Source: Microbacteriaceae bacterium (GTDB lineage Bacteria > Actinomycetota > Actinomycetes > Actinomycetales > Microbacteriaceae). From it: a stretch of 36,263 nucleotides of DNA. The stretch is taken from contig JACMNE010000024.1 in NCBI GenBank assembly GCA_014378715.1, forward strand, positions 1 through 36,263, given 5' to 3'. Numbering within the stretch: the stretch's first letter is position 1; each line of letters starts with the position of its first letter. A program made the position numbers and the translations under genes. The notes under the pieces are model-generated. The model saw only the letters and a list, made by a program, of their open reading frames with translations, was not told where the DNA came from and searched no databases. Shown here piece after piece: positions 1 through 7,415 of the stretch.

Positions 1-151
1 CATCGACCCGCCCGAGCTCTACCGGAGCCCCGCCTTCGCCCGGGGTATGGTCCTTCCGGCCGGCCCGACGCTCTACGTGGGCGGGCAGAACGGCACCGAC
101 AGCTCCGGGGCGCTGCTCGAGGGCCTCGCGGTGGCGTCGCTCGCGCGGTGA
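1..151 (+). pseudogene. RidA (YjgF/UK114) family protein, 3'-truncated remnant
   Basis: The frame starting at base 2 reads into the window and stops at TGA 149-151. It encodes about 49 residues matching the N-terminal third of RidA-family proteins: a PPELYRSPAF start, then PAGPTLYVGGQNGTD, the first core beta strands. RidA proteins deaminate reactive enamine/imine intermediates and are about 130 residues long, acting as trimers. Here the frame ends straight after that segment, and the other two frames show no continuation before the opposite-strand neighbour begins at 156. The central helix and C-terminal active-site region are therefore missing. The 5' end lies outside the window, probably by only a few codons. 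I infer a deleted, non-functional gene. The family call rests on a short stretch. Confidence 0.6.
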
Positions 152-173
152 TCCGCTAGGCGAGGCCCTTGAG
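116..173. terminator. Imperfect hairpin between converging reading frames
   Basis: The arm at 116-129 (CTCGAGGGCCTCGC) pairs with 160-173 at 13 of 14 positions, the exception being a G:U-type mismatch; the loop is 30 bases. It spans the ends of the RidA remnant and the opposite-strand oxidoreductase, so it could act as a bidirectional terminator. There is no clear U-run and the long loop makes it weak. The similarity may instead reflect the deletion that truncated the RidA gene. Confidence 0.3.
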
Positions 174-1382
174 GATCAGGTTCCAGTACACCCACGGCAG
201 GATGTGCCGGTCGAACACCCAGGTGAGCCGTCGCTCCCGCGCGAGGCCGCCCCAGAACGGGATCGTGGGCTTCGGGTGGCGCCGGGCGTCGAACTCGGCG
301 AAGACCACCGTCGACCTCGACACCGTGAACGGGCACACCGCATAACCGCTGTACCGCGCCGTCGGCCCCTTGCCGCGCAGGGCGGCACGGAGGTTCTTCG
401 CGAGCACCTGGGTCTGCTCGCGCAGCGCGCCCCCCGACTTTGAGTTGCGGGTCGCGGCCGCGTCACCCAGCGACCAGACGGTGGAGTAGCGGATGTGGCG
501 GAGGGTGGCCGGATCCACCTCGACGAACCCACCCGATTCGGCCGGGCCGGCGAGCGCGGTCGCCTTGAGCCAGTCCGGCGCGGACTGCGGCGGCACCGCA
601 TGCAGCAGGTCGTAGCCGATGCGCTCGGTCGCCCCGTGGTGCCCGATCAGCACCGAGTGGTCGAGGACGTCGACCTCGAGCAGCTCGGACGAGCAGCGCA
701 GCTCGATGCCATACTCGGCGATCTTCCGCTCGAGCTCCTCGTCGATCAGCGGGATCCCGAAGACGGTCGGGTCGGGGACCACCATCACGACACGGATGTC
801 CGTGAGCCGCCCGGTGGCCCGCCAGTAGTCGCAGGCGAGGTACATCGGCTTCTGGGCAGCCCCCGCGCACGTGGCCGGACCGGCGGGCTGGGTGAACACA
901 ACCGTGCCGTGCGTGAGGTCGCGCAGCAGACGAGAGGCCTTCGTCGCCAGCTCGTACTCGTAGTTGGACGCCCCGCGGGGCGAGGCCATCGCCTCGGCCA
1001 GTCCCGGCACGCCGTCCCAGTCCTTCTGGATGCCGGGGCAGACGATGAGGTGGTCGTAGGTGAGCCGGTGACGGGACGCGAGGGTCACCATTCTGTACTC
1101 CGGGTGGATGTCGACGACCCGGTCCCGGATCCACTCCACCCCGCGCGGCATCACCGATGCCTGCGTGCGCACCGCAGCCCCGGCCGGCGCGGTCCCGCCG
1201 GCCACGTGCGAGAACATCGGTTGGTAGAAGTGGTCCTGCCGGGGTTCCACCACGACGATATCGTGCACTCCGGCGCGGCGCAGGCGCCCGGAGACCGACA
1301 GCCCCGCATTGCCCCCGCCGATGACGACCACCCGGTGGTGGGTCGCCTGATCGATTCCCGGTTGCTCTGTTCCCAGTTCCAT
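156..1382 (-). CDS. Type II sulfide:quinone oxidoreductase-like FAD protein
   Basis: This 408-residue flavoprotein has an N-terminal dinucleotide fold (VVVIGGGNAG, residues 18-27) and a second FAD contact SLGDAA (304-309). It closely follows the layout of type II sulfide:quinone oxidoreductases such as mitochondrial SQOR. Two cysteines sit where SQOR has its redox pair: Cys172 in ATCAGAAQKPMYL and Cys350 in GYAVCPFTV. The C-terminus LPWVYWNLILKGLA resembles the membrane-associated SQOR end. The expected role is oxidation of sulfide (or a persulfide) with transfer of electrons to quinone at the inner membrane face. It lies 57 bases downstream of a methyltransferase on the same strand. The ATG at 1382 is preceded by AGGG about 8 bases upstream. 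Without biochemistry another NAD(P)H or thiol-dependent activity remains possible. Confidence 0.8.
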   Translation of the reverse strand: MELGTEQPGIDQATHHRVVVIGGGNAGLSVSGRLRRAGVHDIVVVEPRQDHFYQPMFSHVAGGTAPAGAAVRTQASVMPRGVEWIRDRVVDIHPEYRMVTLASRHRLTYDHLIVCPGIQKDWDGVPGLAEAMASPRGASNYEYELATKASRLLRDLTHGTVVFTQPAGPATCAGAAQKPMYLACDYWRATGRLTDIRVVMVVPDPTVFGIPLIDEELERKIAEYGIELRCSSELLEVDVLDHSVLIGHHGATERIGYDLLHAVPPQSAPDWLKATALAGPAESGGFVEVDPATLRHIRYSTVWSLGDAAATRNSKSGGALREQTQVLAKNLRAALRGKGPTARYSGYAVCPFTVSRSTVVFAEFDARRHPKPTIPFWGGLARERRLTWVFDRHILPWVYWNLILKGLA

Positions 1383-1400
1383 CCGACGACCCTAGGTGCC

Positions 1401-1416
1401 GCCGCGGATCCGCGGC
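1401..1416. other. 16-base perfect palindrome between methyltransferase and SQR genes
   Basis: GCCGCGGATCCGCGGC is a perfect inverted repeat in the 57-base gap between the two minus-strand genes. In RNA it could form a short hairpin that tunes expression of the downstream oxidoreductase, or it could be a protein-binding site. It contains a BamHI-like core, and GC-rich palindromes of this size can occur by chance. Confidence 0.3.
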
Positions 1417-1439
1417 ACGGGTTGCATTCGCAGGTGGAT

Positions 1440-2354
1440 TCAGGCGCGGCCGAACCACGCCGTTCGCGACCCGCGCACGTGCAGGTCGTCGCGCCGGAGG
1501 AGACTCTCGGGCGAGTCGTCGTCGAGCAGGGCGTCGAGCACCGCGAGGTCGTCGGCCTCGAGTGCCCCGGCAGCGGTCTGTTCGGCGAGCGCCGGCCGCA
1601 TTCGCGCGAGGTAGGCGCGGGCGTAGCGCCCGGTGGCCTCGCCGTGCGGCAGGTCGATCTCGAAGGTGCGCTGCCCGACCCCGCTGAACCCCGCCGCGTC
1701 GAGGTGCGACGCCCAGTCGGGGTGCCCCCACCTTGACTGCACCAGGTCGAGGGCGGCCCGCAGCCGCACCTCGAGCCCGGGCCGGCCCAGCACGAAGTCG
1801 TCGGGCAGAAACCTCGGGGTGTCGTCGATCTCGATGACGACCAGCACCCCGCCGGGCACGAGCGCGGCCCGTGCGCTCGACAGCACGAATGCGGAGTCCA
1901 CCACCTCGTGCAGCGAGGACGACGCCCAGACCAGGTCCACCGGCTCGAGCGCCGGCCACGGACGGTCGAGGTCACCGCGCACCGTGTTCACCCGGTCTGC
2001 CATGCCGGCCACCTCCGCCCGGCCACGCACCCGCGCCAGCATGGACTCGTCGACGTCGAACGCGTACACCTGCGCGAGGGGGAAGCGCGCGGCCAGCGCG
2101 ACGGTGCCGGTGCCGGTCCCCGCCCCGAGGTCGAGCACCCGCCCCGCCCCGGCTGGAAGAAGACCGGCGACCCAGCCCGTGACACCCCGCAGGTAGTCGG
2201 CCAGCACCTCTGCGTCGAGGTCGAGCACCTCCGAGATGCTGGCGGCCTGCTCGGGCGTCTCATGGTGGTGGTGCCCATGCCCCGGCTGACCGTGACCGTG
2301 ACCGTCCGGCTCGCCGGGCTGGTCGGGGGCGGTCTGGTCGATGTGGATTGCCAT
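1440..2354 (-). CDS. Class I SAM-dependent methyltransferase with His-rich N-terminus
   Basis: This 304-residue protein carries the Rossmann-type SAM motif I VLDLGAGTGTG (residues 73-83), an acidic motif-II region (YAFDVDESML) and a post-motif segment LVPGGVLVVIEID. The substrate cannot be predicted. Residues 18-31 are a stretch of Gly and His (HGHGQPGHGHHHHE) that could bind a metal ion or be a disordered tag. It reads away from the TetR gene, and the shared intergenic space holds two TetR-type operators, so co-regulation is plausible. The SQR-like gene follows in the same direction and is probably cotranscribed. The ATG at 2354 is the only good start in frame. Confidence 0.75.
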   Translation of the reverse strand: MAIHIDQTAPDQPGEPDGHGHGQPGHGHHHHETPEQAASISEVLDLDAEVLADYLRGVTGWVAGLLPAGAGRVLDLGAGTGTGTVALAARFPLAQVYAFDVDESMLARVRGRAEVAGMADRVNTVRGDLDRPWPALEPVDLVWASSSLHEVVDSAFVLSSARAALVPGGVLVVIEIDDTPRFLPDDFVLGRPGLEVRLRAALDLVQSRWGHPDWASHLDAAGFSGVGQRTFEIDLPHGEATGRYARAYLARMRPALAEQTAAGALEADDLAVLDALLDDDSPESLLRRDDLHVRGSRTAWFGRA

Positions 2355-2390
2355 CGTCCCAGCGTAAACACCGCACCCCCTCGATATCCG

Positions 2391-2425
2391 CTGAACAAGC
2401 GTTTATGGTACTGAACATGCGTTCA
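2391..2425. promoter_or_regulatory. Paired TetR-type operators at the regulator's start
   Basis: Two near-identical 15-mers, CTGAACAAGCGTTTA (2391-2405) and CTGAACATGCGTTCA (2411-2425), lie 20 bp apart, two helical turns. The second contains a perfect TGAAC-N4-GTTCA palindrome and the first differs from it by one base. This is the size and symmetry of TetR-family operators, and two sites at this spacing suit two dimers bound to the same face. The second site contains the likely ATG of the regulator (2417). A TATGGT element at 2404-2409 could be a -10 box for a leaderless transcript. Autoregulation and control of the divergent methyltransferase are inferred. Confidence 0.6.
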
Positions 2426-3085
2426 CTGACAGCGGATGATGCGACGACGGTGTCCCGGATCCGCGACGCAGCGGTGCTGCTGTTCGGTCGCAGCGGCTAC
2501 GACGCCACAAGCGTGCGCGCCATCGCCGCCGAGGCGAAGGTCAGCGCCGGGCTGGTCATCCATCACTTCGGCACCAAGGAGGCGCTGCGGCTGGCCTGCG
2601 ACGAGCACATCGTGGCCGAGGTCATGTCGCCGGGAGGCGCGGACGCCTCTGGGACCACCGGTGCCCCCGAGACCACCCTGGCCGACGGCGTGCAGCGCTG
2701 GATCGACAATCTCGACGTGCACCGTCCTGCCCTCGACTACCTCGCCCGGATGCTCACCGACCGGCCGTCGCTCGCCGACGGCCTCTTCGACGCGCTCGTC
2801 GACCGCACCGAGGCCATGATCGCGGAGGGCGCGGCCGCCGGGGTCATGCACCGCGGCAGCGACCCGCGCATGACGGCGGTCATCGTCGCCGCCCAGGGCC
2901 TGATGCCTCTCCTGCTCGAGCGGCACATCGGCCGGGCGATCGGCGAAGCCGGGCTCAGCGTCGCAGCCATCCGGCGGATGACCCTGCCGAGTGTCGAGCT
3001 CTACACCCACGGCCTCTACGCCACGACCGCGCTGCTCGATGCCACCCGCGCCGGGCTCGCCTCCGGGGAAGGCACCCACTCATGA
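2417..3085 (+). CDS. TetR/AcrR family transcriptional regulator
   Basis: A 222-residue regulator with an N-terminal TetR helix-turn-helix at about residues 12-60, including IRDAAVLLFGRSGYDATSVRAIAAEAKV (written here as IRDAAVLLFGR and ATSVRAIAAEA) and VIHHFGTKEAL. The C-terminal ligand-binding half is variable, so the inducer is unknown. Candidate starts are ATG 2417, ATG 2405 and an upstream TTG; I chose 2417 because the homologous region begins shortly after it and a -10-like element lies just upstream. Its TGA overlaps the ATG of the ABC ATPase (ATGA at 3082-3085), so the three genes form a translationally coupled operon in which the regulator probably represses its own exporter. Confidence 0.85.
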   Translation: MRSLTADDATTVSRIRDAAVLLFGRSGYDATSVRAIAAEAKVSAGLVIHHFGTKEALRLACDEHIVAEVMSPGGADASGTTGAPETTLADGVQRWIDNLDVHRPALDYLARMLTDRPSLADGLFDALVDRTEAMIAEGAAAGVMHRGSDPRMTAVIVAAQGLMPLLLERHIGRAIGEAGLSVAAIRRMTLPSVELYTHGLYATTALLDATRAGLASGEGTHS

Positions 3086-4020
3086 CCGGAAGCATCGGGG
3101 GAGACCCCGCGATCGAGACATCCGCTCTGACCAAGAGATACGGACGCGTGACGGCCCTCGACGGCATCGACCTCGCCGTCGCGACCGGCAGTGTGTTCGG
3201 GGTGATCGGCCCGAACGGCGCAGGCAAGACCACCACGATGCGGCTGCTGCTCGACATCATCCGCCCCAGCTCCGGCAGCGTGCGGGTGCTCGGCGAGGCA
3301 CCACGCGAGGGCGGCCCGGCACTGCGCCGCCGCATCGGGTTCCTGCCCGGCGACCTGCGCCCCGAGGGGCGCGTATCCGGGCGCGAGCTGATGCGCCACT
3401 ACGCCAGCATCAGCGGGCTCGTCGCCGACGGGCGCGCCGAGCAGATCGCCGACCGCCTCGGACTCGATCTGACCCGCCAGGTGCGCACCCTGTCCAGGGG
3501 CAACCGACAGAAGCTCGGCATCGTGCAAGCCTTTATGCACGACCCGGCGCTGCTGGTGCTCGACGAGCCGACGAGCGGCCTCGACCCGCTGGTGCAGCAG
3601 GAATTCCTCGCCATGGTCGGCGAGGCGAGCGCCAACGGGCAGACCGTATTCCTCAGCTCGCATGTGCTGAGCGAGATCCAGCAGGCCGCCGACGCGGTCG
3701 CCATCCTGCGCGACGGCCGACTGGTGACCGTGAGCGATGTCGAGTCGCTGCGGCTCACGGCCGTGCGGCGGGTGCGACTGACGGCAGCGGATATCGCGGA
3801 GGATGCCGTCCGCGCGGCCCTGGCCCCGCTCCCCCAGCTGACCGCACTGGTACTGGCCGCGATCGGCTCCGGGGTGCGTGTGGACGCCACCGTCACCGGC
3901 GACATCGACCCGTTCGTCAAGGCCATCGCCCGCTTCCACGTGGGCGAGCTCACGGTCGAGGAACCCGACCTCGAGGAGTCGGTGCTCCGGCTGTACGGAG
4001 CCAGGGAAGGATCGGAGTGA
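3082..4020 (+). CDS. ABC transporter ATP-binding protein (ABC-2/Drr type)
   Basis: This 312-residue ATPase has Walker A GPNGAGKT (43-50), ABC signature LSRGN (136-140) and Walker B LLVLDE (156-161) followed by PTSGLD, as in DrrA-like drug and lipid exporters. The segment after about residue 220 is the C-terminal extension usual for this group. It would energise export through the permease encoded immediately downstream; two ATPase subunits probably pair with two permeases. Start and stop overlap both neighbours (ATGA upstream, GTGA downstream). The cargo is not predictable, but linkage to a TetR repressor suggests a toxic small molecule or antibiotic. Confidence 0.9.
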   Translation: MTGSIGGDPAIETSALTKRYGRVTALDGIDLAVATGSVFGVIGPNGAGKTTTMRLLLDIIRPSSGSVRVLGEAPREGGPALRRRIGFLPGDLRPEGRVSGRELMRHYASISGLVADGRAEQIADRLGLDLTRQVRTLSRGNRQKLGIVQAFMHDPALLVLDEPTSGLDPLVQQEFLAMVGEASANGQTVFLSSHVLSEIQQAADAVAILRDGRLVTVSDVESLRLTAVRRVRLTAADIAEDAVRAALAPLPQLTALVLAAIGSGVRVDATVTGDIDPFVKAIARFHVGELTVEEPDLEESVLRLYGAREGSE

Positions 4021-4823
4021 GGCCCACCACCGCGCTGCCCCTGTTCACGCGCGCGCTCGCCTCATCGTGGCGGTCGCTGATCGGCTGGAGCCTCGGCGTG
4101 ATCGCCGCCCTCTCTCTCTACCTTCCGTTGTTCGCCTCGATCGGCGGCAACGGCCAGATGAAAGACCTTCTCGCGAGCCTGCCGCCCGAGCTGATCACGT
4201 CGCTCGGCTACGACCAGATCTCGACCGGGTCCGGCTACACCCAGGCCACCTACTTCGGCCTGCTCGGCTTTGCCCTGCTGATGATCGCCGCCACCGCGTG
4301 GGGCACAGCTGCGATCGCCGGCGACGAGGAGACCGGCTCGCTCGAGTTGACCCTCGCCCACGGGGTCGGGCGGGTGCAGGTGGTGCTCGAGCGCACCCTC
4401 GCAGTGCTGGTGCGGCTCGCCTGGCTCGGCGCCCTGAGCTGCCTGATGGTGTTCCTGCTCAACGACAGCGCCGGCCTGGGCATCGACCCCGCGAACATCC
4501 CCGGCATGGGCGCCGCGTTCGTCGGGCTCGGGCTGCTCACGGCGACGTCGTCGATCGCGGTGGGCGCCCTCACCGGCCGCCGGGCCTTCGCCACGGCGGC
4601 GGGCGCCGGGGTGGCCGTCGTCGGCTACGCCCTCAACGCCCTGGCGAACCAGTCGGCCGACCTCGACGCGATGCACAACTTCTCCCCCTACCACTGGGCG
4701 TACGGGGCATCGCCGCTGGCCAACGGGGCGGACTGGGGCGGTCTCGGACTGCTCTACGGCTTGGCGGCCGTGCTCATCGCGGTCGCTGCCGTTGGGCTCT
4801 CCCGCCGGGACCTCGTCAACTGA
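4017..4823 (+). CDS. ABC-2 type transporter permease
   Basis: This 268-residue integral membrane protein begins with a GTG at 4017 that overlaps the ATPase stop (GTGA). It shows about six hydrophobic segments: near residues 17-40, 80-100, 140-160, 165-190, 200-220 and 240-262. The fragment between the second and third, ATAWGTAAIAGDEETGSLEL, is typical of ABC-2 permeases, where a cytoplasmic loop couples to the ATPase. It ends with SRRDLVN, a usual ABC-2 ending. With the preceding ATPase it should form an export complex. Substrate unknown. Confidence 0.85.
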   Translation: MRPTTALPLFTRALASSWRSLIGWSLGVIAALSLYLPLFASIGGNGQMKDLLASLPPELITSLGYDQISTGSGYTQATYFGLLGFALLMIAATAWGTAAIAGDEETGSLELTLAHGVGRVQVVLERTLAVLVRLAWLGALSCLMVFLLNDSAGLGIDPANIPGMGAAFVGLGLLTATSSIAVGALTGRRAFATAAGAGVAVVGYALNALANQSADLDAMHNFSPYHWAYGASPLANGADWGGLGLLYGLAAVLIAVAAVGLSRRDLVN

Positions 4824-4925
4824 ATACTGAGCAAATCTCGGCGTGCAGGCTCGACCGGTCGCGCCGGGGTGTTAACTTCGCTCAACCGAGATGGTGCCAG
4901 CAGCCCAGAGCCCAGGAGTCCCAGC

Positions 4926-5249
4926 GTGAGCGATTCGTCGAGCACTGCGGCCGCGGGGCGGGCCGCCCTCGGCATCACGTCGGAGCCGTTCGAGGTGACC
5001 TCCGAGCACCTCGCGGCGAACCTGTCCTTCGGCGGGGACCAAGCTGCCCGGCCAGATGGTCGGCGCGCTCGAGCGCGTCGGTCTCGACGTGTCCGTGCGG
5101 ACCTCGCCCCGCGCGAACGCCGCCTGGCGCTGGCGCGGGAGGACCAACTGGTGCTCGTGGGCCATCAGTCTGCGTCGAACGGCCGGATCCTGTGCACCGC
5201 CGATCCGCGCGCGGTACCGCCCCAGGTGCTCTGGCAGTGGGTGCGTTAG
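4926..5249 (+). pseudogene. Small conserved-looking gene with two compensating frameshifts
   Basis: A GTG at 4926 opens a frame reading ALGITSEPFEVTSEHLAANL then SFGGD. A one-base shift in the GGGG at about 5034-5037 would continue it as GTKLPGQMVGALERVGLDVS; the original frame resumes near 5100-5115 as LALAREDQLVLVGHQS and ends ADPRAVPPQVLWQWVR at TAG 5247-5249. The middle and the two ends look protein-like only when the frame changes twice, once each way. It could be a pseudogene, an assembly error, or two short genes. The product would be about 107 residues; I do not recognise the family. Its stop overlaps the TAA of the opposite-strand gene (5246-5248). Confidence 0.45.
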
Positions 5250-5920
5250 CCGCCGTCTCCTTCGTCGCCGCCGAGGTTGAGCCAGGTCGGGATGGGCGGG
5301 CAGCGCGACTCGAACAGAGGAACATCGGCTGCGGCATACGTCTCGCGCACGGCGACGAACGGGTCCCACTGGGCAGACGCGCGAACGCGGAACGCGTTGA
5401 TTCCCGGCGGATCAGACACGGTCTGACCGGCGAGCTCCAGGCACGGGGTGACGATGCCGGTCCAGTAGGCATAGAGCGCGTCGAGGTGCTGCGGGCCGAG
5501 CAGGTCGAGCACCGAGCTGAGCGGCACGTTCGAGATGCTGCACTCGTAGTTGACGACGGCGTACGACGCGGGGGCGAGGCCCGAGCTGCCCAGGTAGGTG
5601 AACCCTCCCCCGGTCTGCTCCACGGCGAAACCCTTCTCGCCGAGGCACCCCGCGACGACCCGCGACCAGTCCTGGTCGAGCACCGTGCGCGAGTCCTCGA
5701 CGGGCGGTCGCGGGGTGTCGCGCAGGTTTTGCGTCGTGTAGTCCCAGCGGGTGTCGAAGATCGTGCTCCGTATCTGGGCCCGCTGCGTCTCCGAGAGCAC
5801 CGAGGGGGCAGCGGATGCGGGTGCCGCCAATCCCCCGCCGAGAACCACCACAGCGCCGCCCACGATCAGGACGAACGCGGCGATCGCCCCGACGAGGGTG
5901 CGAACGGATGTGACGGACAT
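5246..5920 (-). CDS. Exported four-cysteine protein, paralogue of next gene
   Basis: A 224-residue protein with a long N-terminal hydrophobic segment (residues about 8-33) followed by ASAAP, which looks like a Sec signal peptide or single membrane anchor. The mature part has four cysteines in the contexts AGCLGEKGF, NYECSIS, VTPCLELAG and ESRCPP. These align one for one with four cysteines of the adjacent lipoprotein gene, so two disulfides in an extracytoplasmic domain are likely. I know no function for the family. The ATG at 5920 is chosen because GATGGGGTC precedes it, and an identical leader precedes the paralogue; longer in-frame starts would overlap that gene. Confidence 0.7.
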   Translation of the reverse strand: MSVTSVRTLVGAIAAFVLIVGGAVVVLGGGLAAPASAAPSVLSETQRAQIRSTIFDTRWDYTTQNLRDTPRPPVEDSRTVLDQDWSRVVAGCLGEKGFAVEQTGGGFTYLGSSGLAPASYAVVNYECSISNVPLSSVLDLLGPQHLDALYAYWTGIVTPCLELAGQTVSDPPGINAFRVRASAQWDPFVAVRETYAAADVPLFESRCPPIPTWLNLGGDEGDGG

Positions 5921-5949
5921 GACCCCATCATGCGCCCCGGCAGAGGCGG

Positions 5950-6585
5950 TCACTGCCCGCGGGCGAGGTCGAGCCACGCCGGCACCGTGGGGCAGCGTTG
6001 CTCGAGGCGAGCGACATCCGCTTCTTCACGACCCTGCACGAGCCCGGCAATGGGATAGGCGCCCATACCGATGACCGACTGGGCGGTGATCTCAGGGCTG
6101 CCCTCGGGGGCGACCCTGGGGGCGGGCTCGCCAGCGAGGGTGAGACAGGGGGCGACGGTGCCGGCCCAGAAGGCCTGCAGCGCGATGAAGGCCGGCGCGT
6201 CGAGCTGGGAGATCACGGTGCCGAAGTCGGGGAAGCGCGCCGTGCAGACGTAGGTCGCCAGGGAGTAGTCCTGCACCGATCCGCCGGAGTCGGCACTGAA
6301 GCTCATGCCGTCGGTGGACACCTCGACGTTGTACCCGGCGTCGTGCAGGCAGTCTCCGAGCACCCGCGTCCACTGGTACGGCGAGACGGTGCGCTCGACG
6401 CGCACCACCGGTCGTTCCAGCTCGGGATAGTAGATACTGACCGACCGCCACTGCTGGTCGAGCATCACGGTGCGGATCTGCGCGATCTGCGCGTCCGAGA
6501 CCGGTGGCTCGGGCACAGTGGCGCAGCCCGCGGTGAAGAGGACCGCGATCAGGGCCGCCACCGCCGCACTCCCTCTCCGGACCAT
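5950..6585 (-). CDS. Putative lipoprotein, four-cysteine family paralogue
   Basis: A 211-residue protein whose signal peptide (VRRGSAAVAALIAVLFTAGC) ends in a relaxed lipobox TAGC with Cys21 as the probable lipidation site. The mature domain matches the downstream gene in order and spacing: GDCLHDAGY, TYVCTAR, VAPCLTLAG, then EQRCPTVPAWL. Both also begin with a Q/A-Q-I-R segment followed by a W. One copy is lipid-anchored and the other has a Sec signal or transmembrane anchor, suggesting duplication followed by a change in how the domain is tethered. No enzymatic motif is visible and the role is unknown. The two genes are 29 bases apart and probably cotranscribed. Confidence 0.7.
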   Translation of the reverse strand: MVRRGSAAVAALIAVLFTAGCATVPEPPVSDAQIAQIRTVMLDQQWRSVSIYYPELERPVVRVERTVSPYQWTRVLGDCLHDAGYNVEVSTDGMSFSADSGGSVQDYSLATYVCTARFPDFGTVISQLDAPAFIALQAFWAGTVAPCLTLAGEPAPRVAPEGSPEITAQSVIGMGAYPIAGLVQGREEADVARLEQRCPTVPAWLDLARGQ

Positions 6586-6616
6586 GACCCCATCATGCCC
6601 GTATTACCGTGGGGGT

Positions 6617-7375
6617 ATGTCGTCGAAACCCGCAGCACTCATCACCGGCGCGACCTCCGGCATCGGCGCCGAGTTCGCCCGCCAGCTCGCCGCACAGGGC
6701 CACGACCTGGTCCTGGTCGCCCGCACGGCCTCCCGCCTCGAGGAGGTCGCGGTGCGGCTACGCACCGTATACGGCGTCTGCGTGGAGTGCATCGCGGCGG
6801 ACCTGGGCTCGGCCGAGGCGCTCGCCGGCGTCGAGCGGACGGTCGCGACCTCCGCTCCGGGAATCCTGGTGAACAACGCGGGGTTCGGGCTGCGGAAGCC
6901 CTTCGACGAGAACCCAGTCGCCCTCGAACAGCAGCATCTTGATGTGCTCGTCACCGCCCCGATGCGCCTCAGCCACGCCGCGCTCGGCCCGATGCTGGCG
7001 CGCGGCTCCGGGGTCATCATCACTGTGTCGAGTGTGGCCGGGTTCACCCCGCGCGGCAGCTACGGGGCCGCGAAGGCGTGGGCGCTCAGCTTCAGCCGGT
7101 GGGCGAACATTCAGTACCGCCCGCGCGGGGTCACCGTGATGGCGCTCGCTCCGGGCTTCGTCCGCACCGAGTTCCATGAGCGGATGAAGGTGGGTACGGG
7201 CAACATCCCCCGGTTCCTCTGGCTCACTCCGGAGCGCGTCGTGCGCGTCGCCCTGCGGGATGCGGCACGCGGCCGGGCGGTGTCCATTCCGACGAAGCGG
7301 TACCAGCTCATCGTCGCGGTCTCGCGGGTGCTGCCCGCACGCGTGGTTGCGGCGGGAGCGCTGCGCGGACGCTAG
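6617..7375 (+). CDS. Short-chain dehydrogenase/reductase (SDR)
   Basis: A 252-residue classical SDR: TGATSGIG cofactor motif (10-17), NNAG (86-89), catalytic Ser139 or Ser138, and YGAAK with Tyr149 and Lys153. After the catalytic region it has APGFVRTEF and a C-terminus resembling mycobacterial SDRs that act on lipids or steroids. The cofactor is probably NADP(H), given an Arg (VART) at the end of the second strand. The substrate is unknown. The ATG at 6617 follows GGGGGT. The TAG stop lies inside the loop of a strong hairpin, so this is a single-gene transcript divergent from the lipoprotein pair. Confidence 0.85.
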   Translation: MSSKPAALITGATSGIGAEFARQLAAQGHDLVLVARTASRLEEVAVRLRTVYGVCVECIAADLGSAEALAGVERTVATSAPGILVNNAGFGLRKPFDENPVALEQQHLDVLVTAPMRLSHAALGPMLARGSGVIITVSSVAGFTPRGSYGAAKAWALSFSRWANIQYRPRGVTVMALAPGFVRTEFHERMKVGTGNIPRFLWLTPERVVRVALRDAARGRAVSIPTKRYQLIVAVSRVLPARVVAAGALRGR

Positions 7376-7397
7376 GTCCGCGCAGCGCTCCCGCCGC
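7349..7397. terminator. Bidirectional terminator hairpin, 22-bp perfect stem
   Basis: Bases 7349-7370 and 7376-7397 are perfect reverse complements (22 bp) around a five-base loop GCTAG that contains the SDR stop codon. It sits between two convergent genes, 18 bases from the stop of the protease gene. No long T-run follows, as is common in actinobacterial terminators. Confidence 0.8.
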
Positions 7398-7415
7398 GGA
7401 TGGTGCTGCTTTCGG

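Noticed and set aside
463-1959. Long minus-strand open frame covering the SQR and methyltransferase genes
   Set aside because: It is rich in Arg, Ala, Gly and Pro with no protein motifs and overlaps two well-supported genes in another frame, a usual artefact of high GC.
3878-6058. 726-codon plus-strand open frame
   Set aside because: It crosses the permease and both minus-strand exported proteins and has Arg/Pro-rich composition without motifs.
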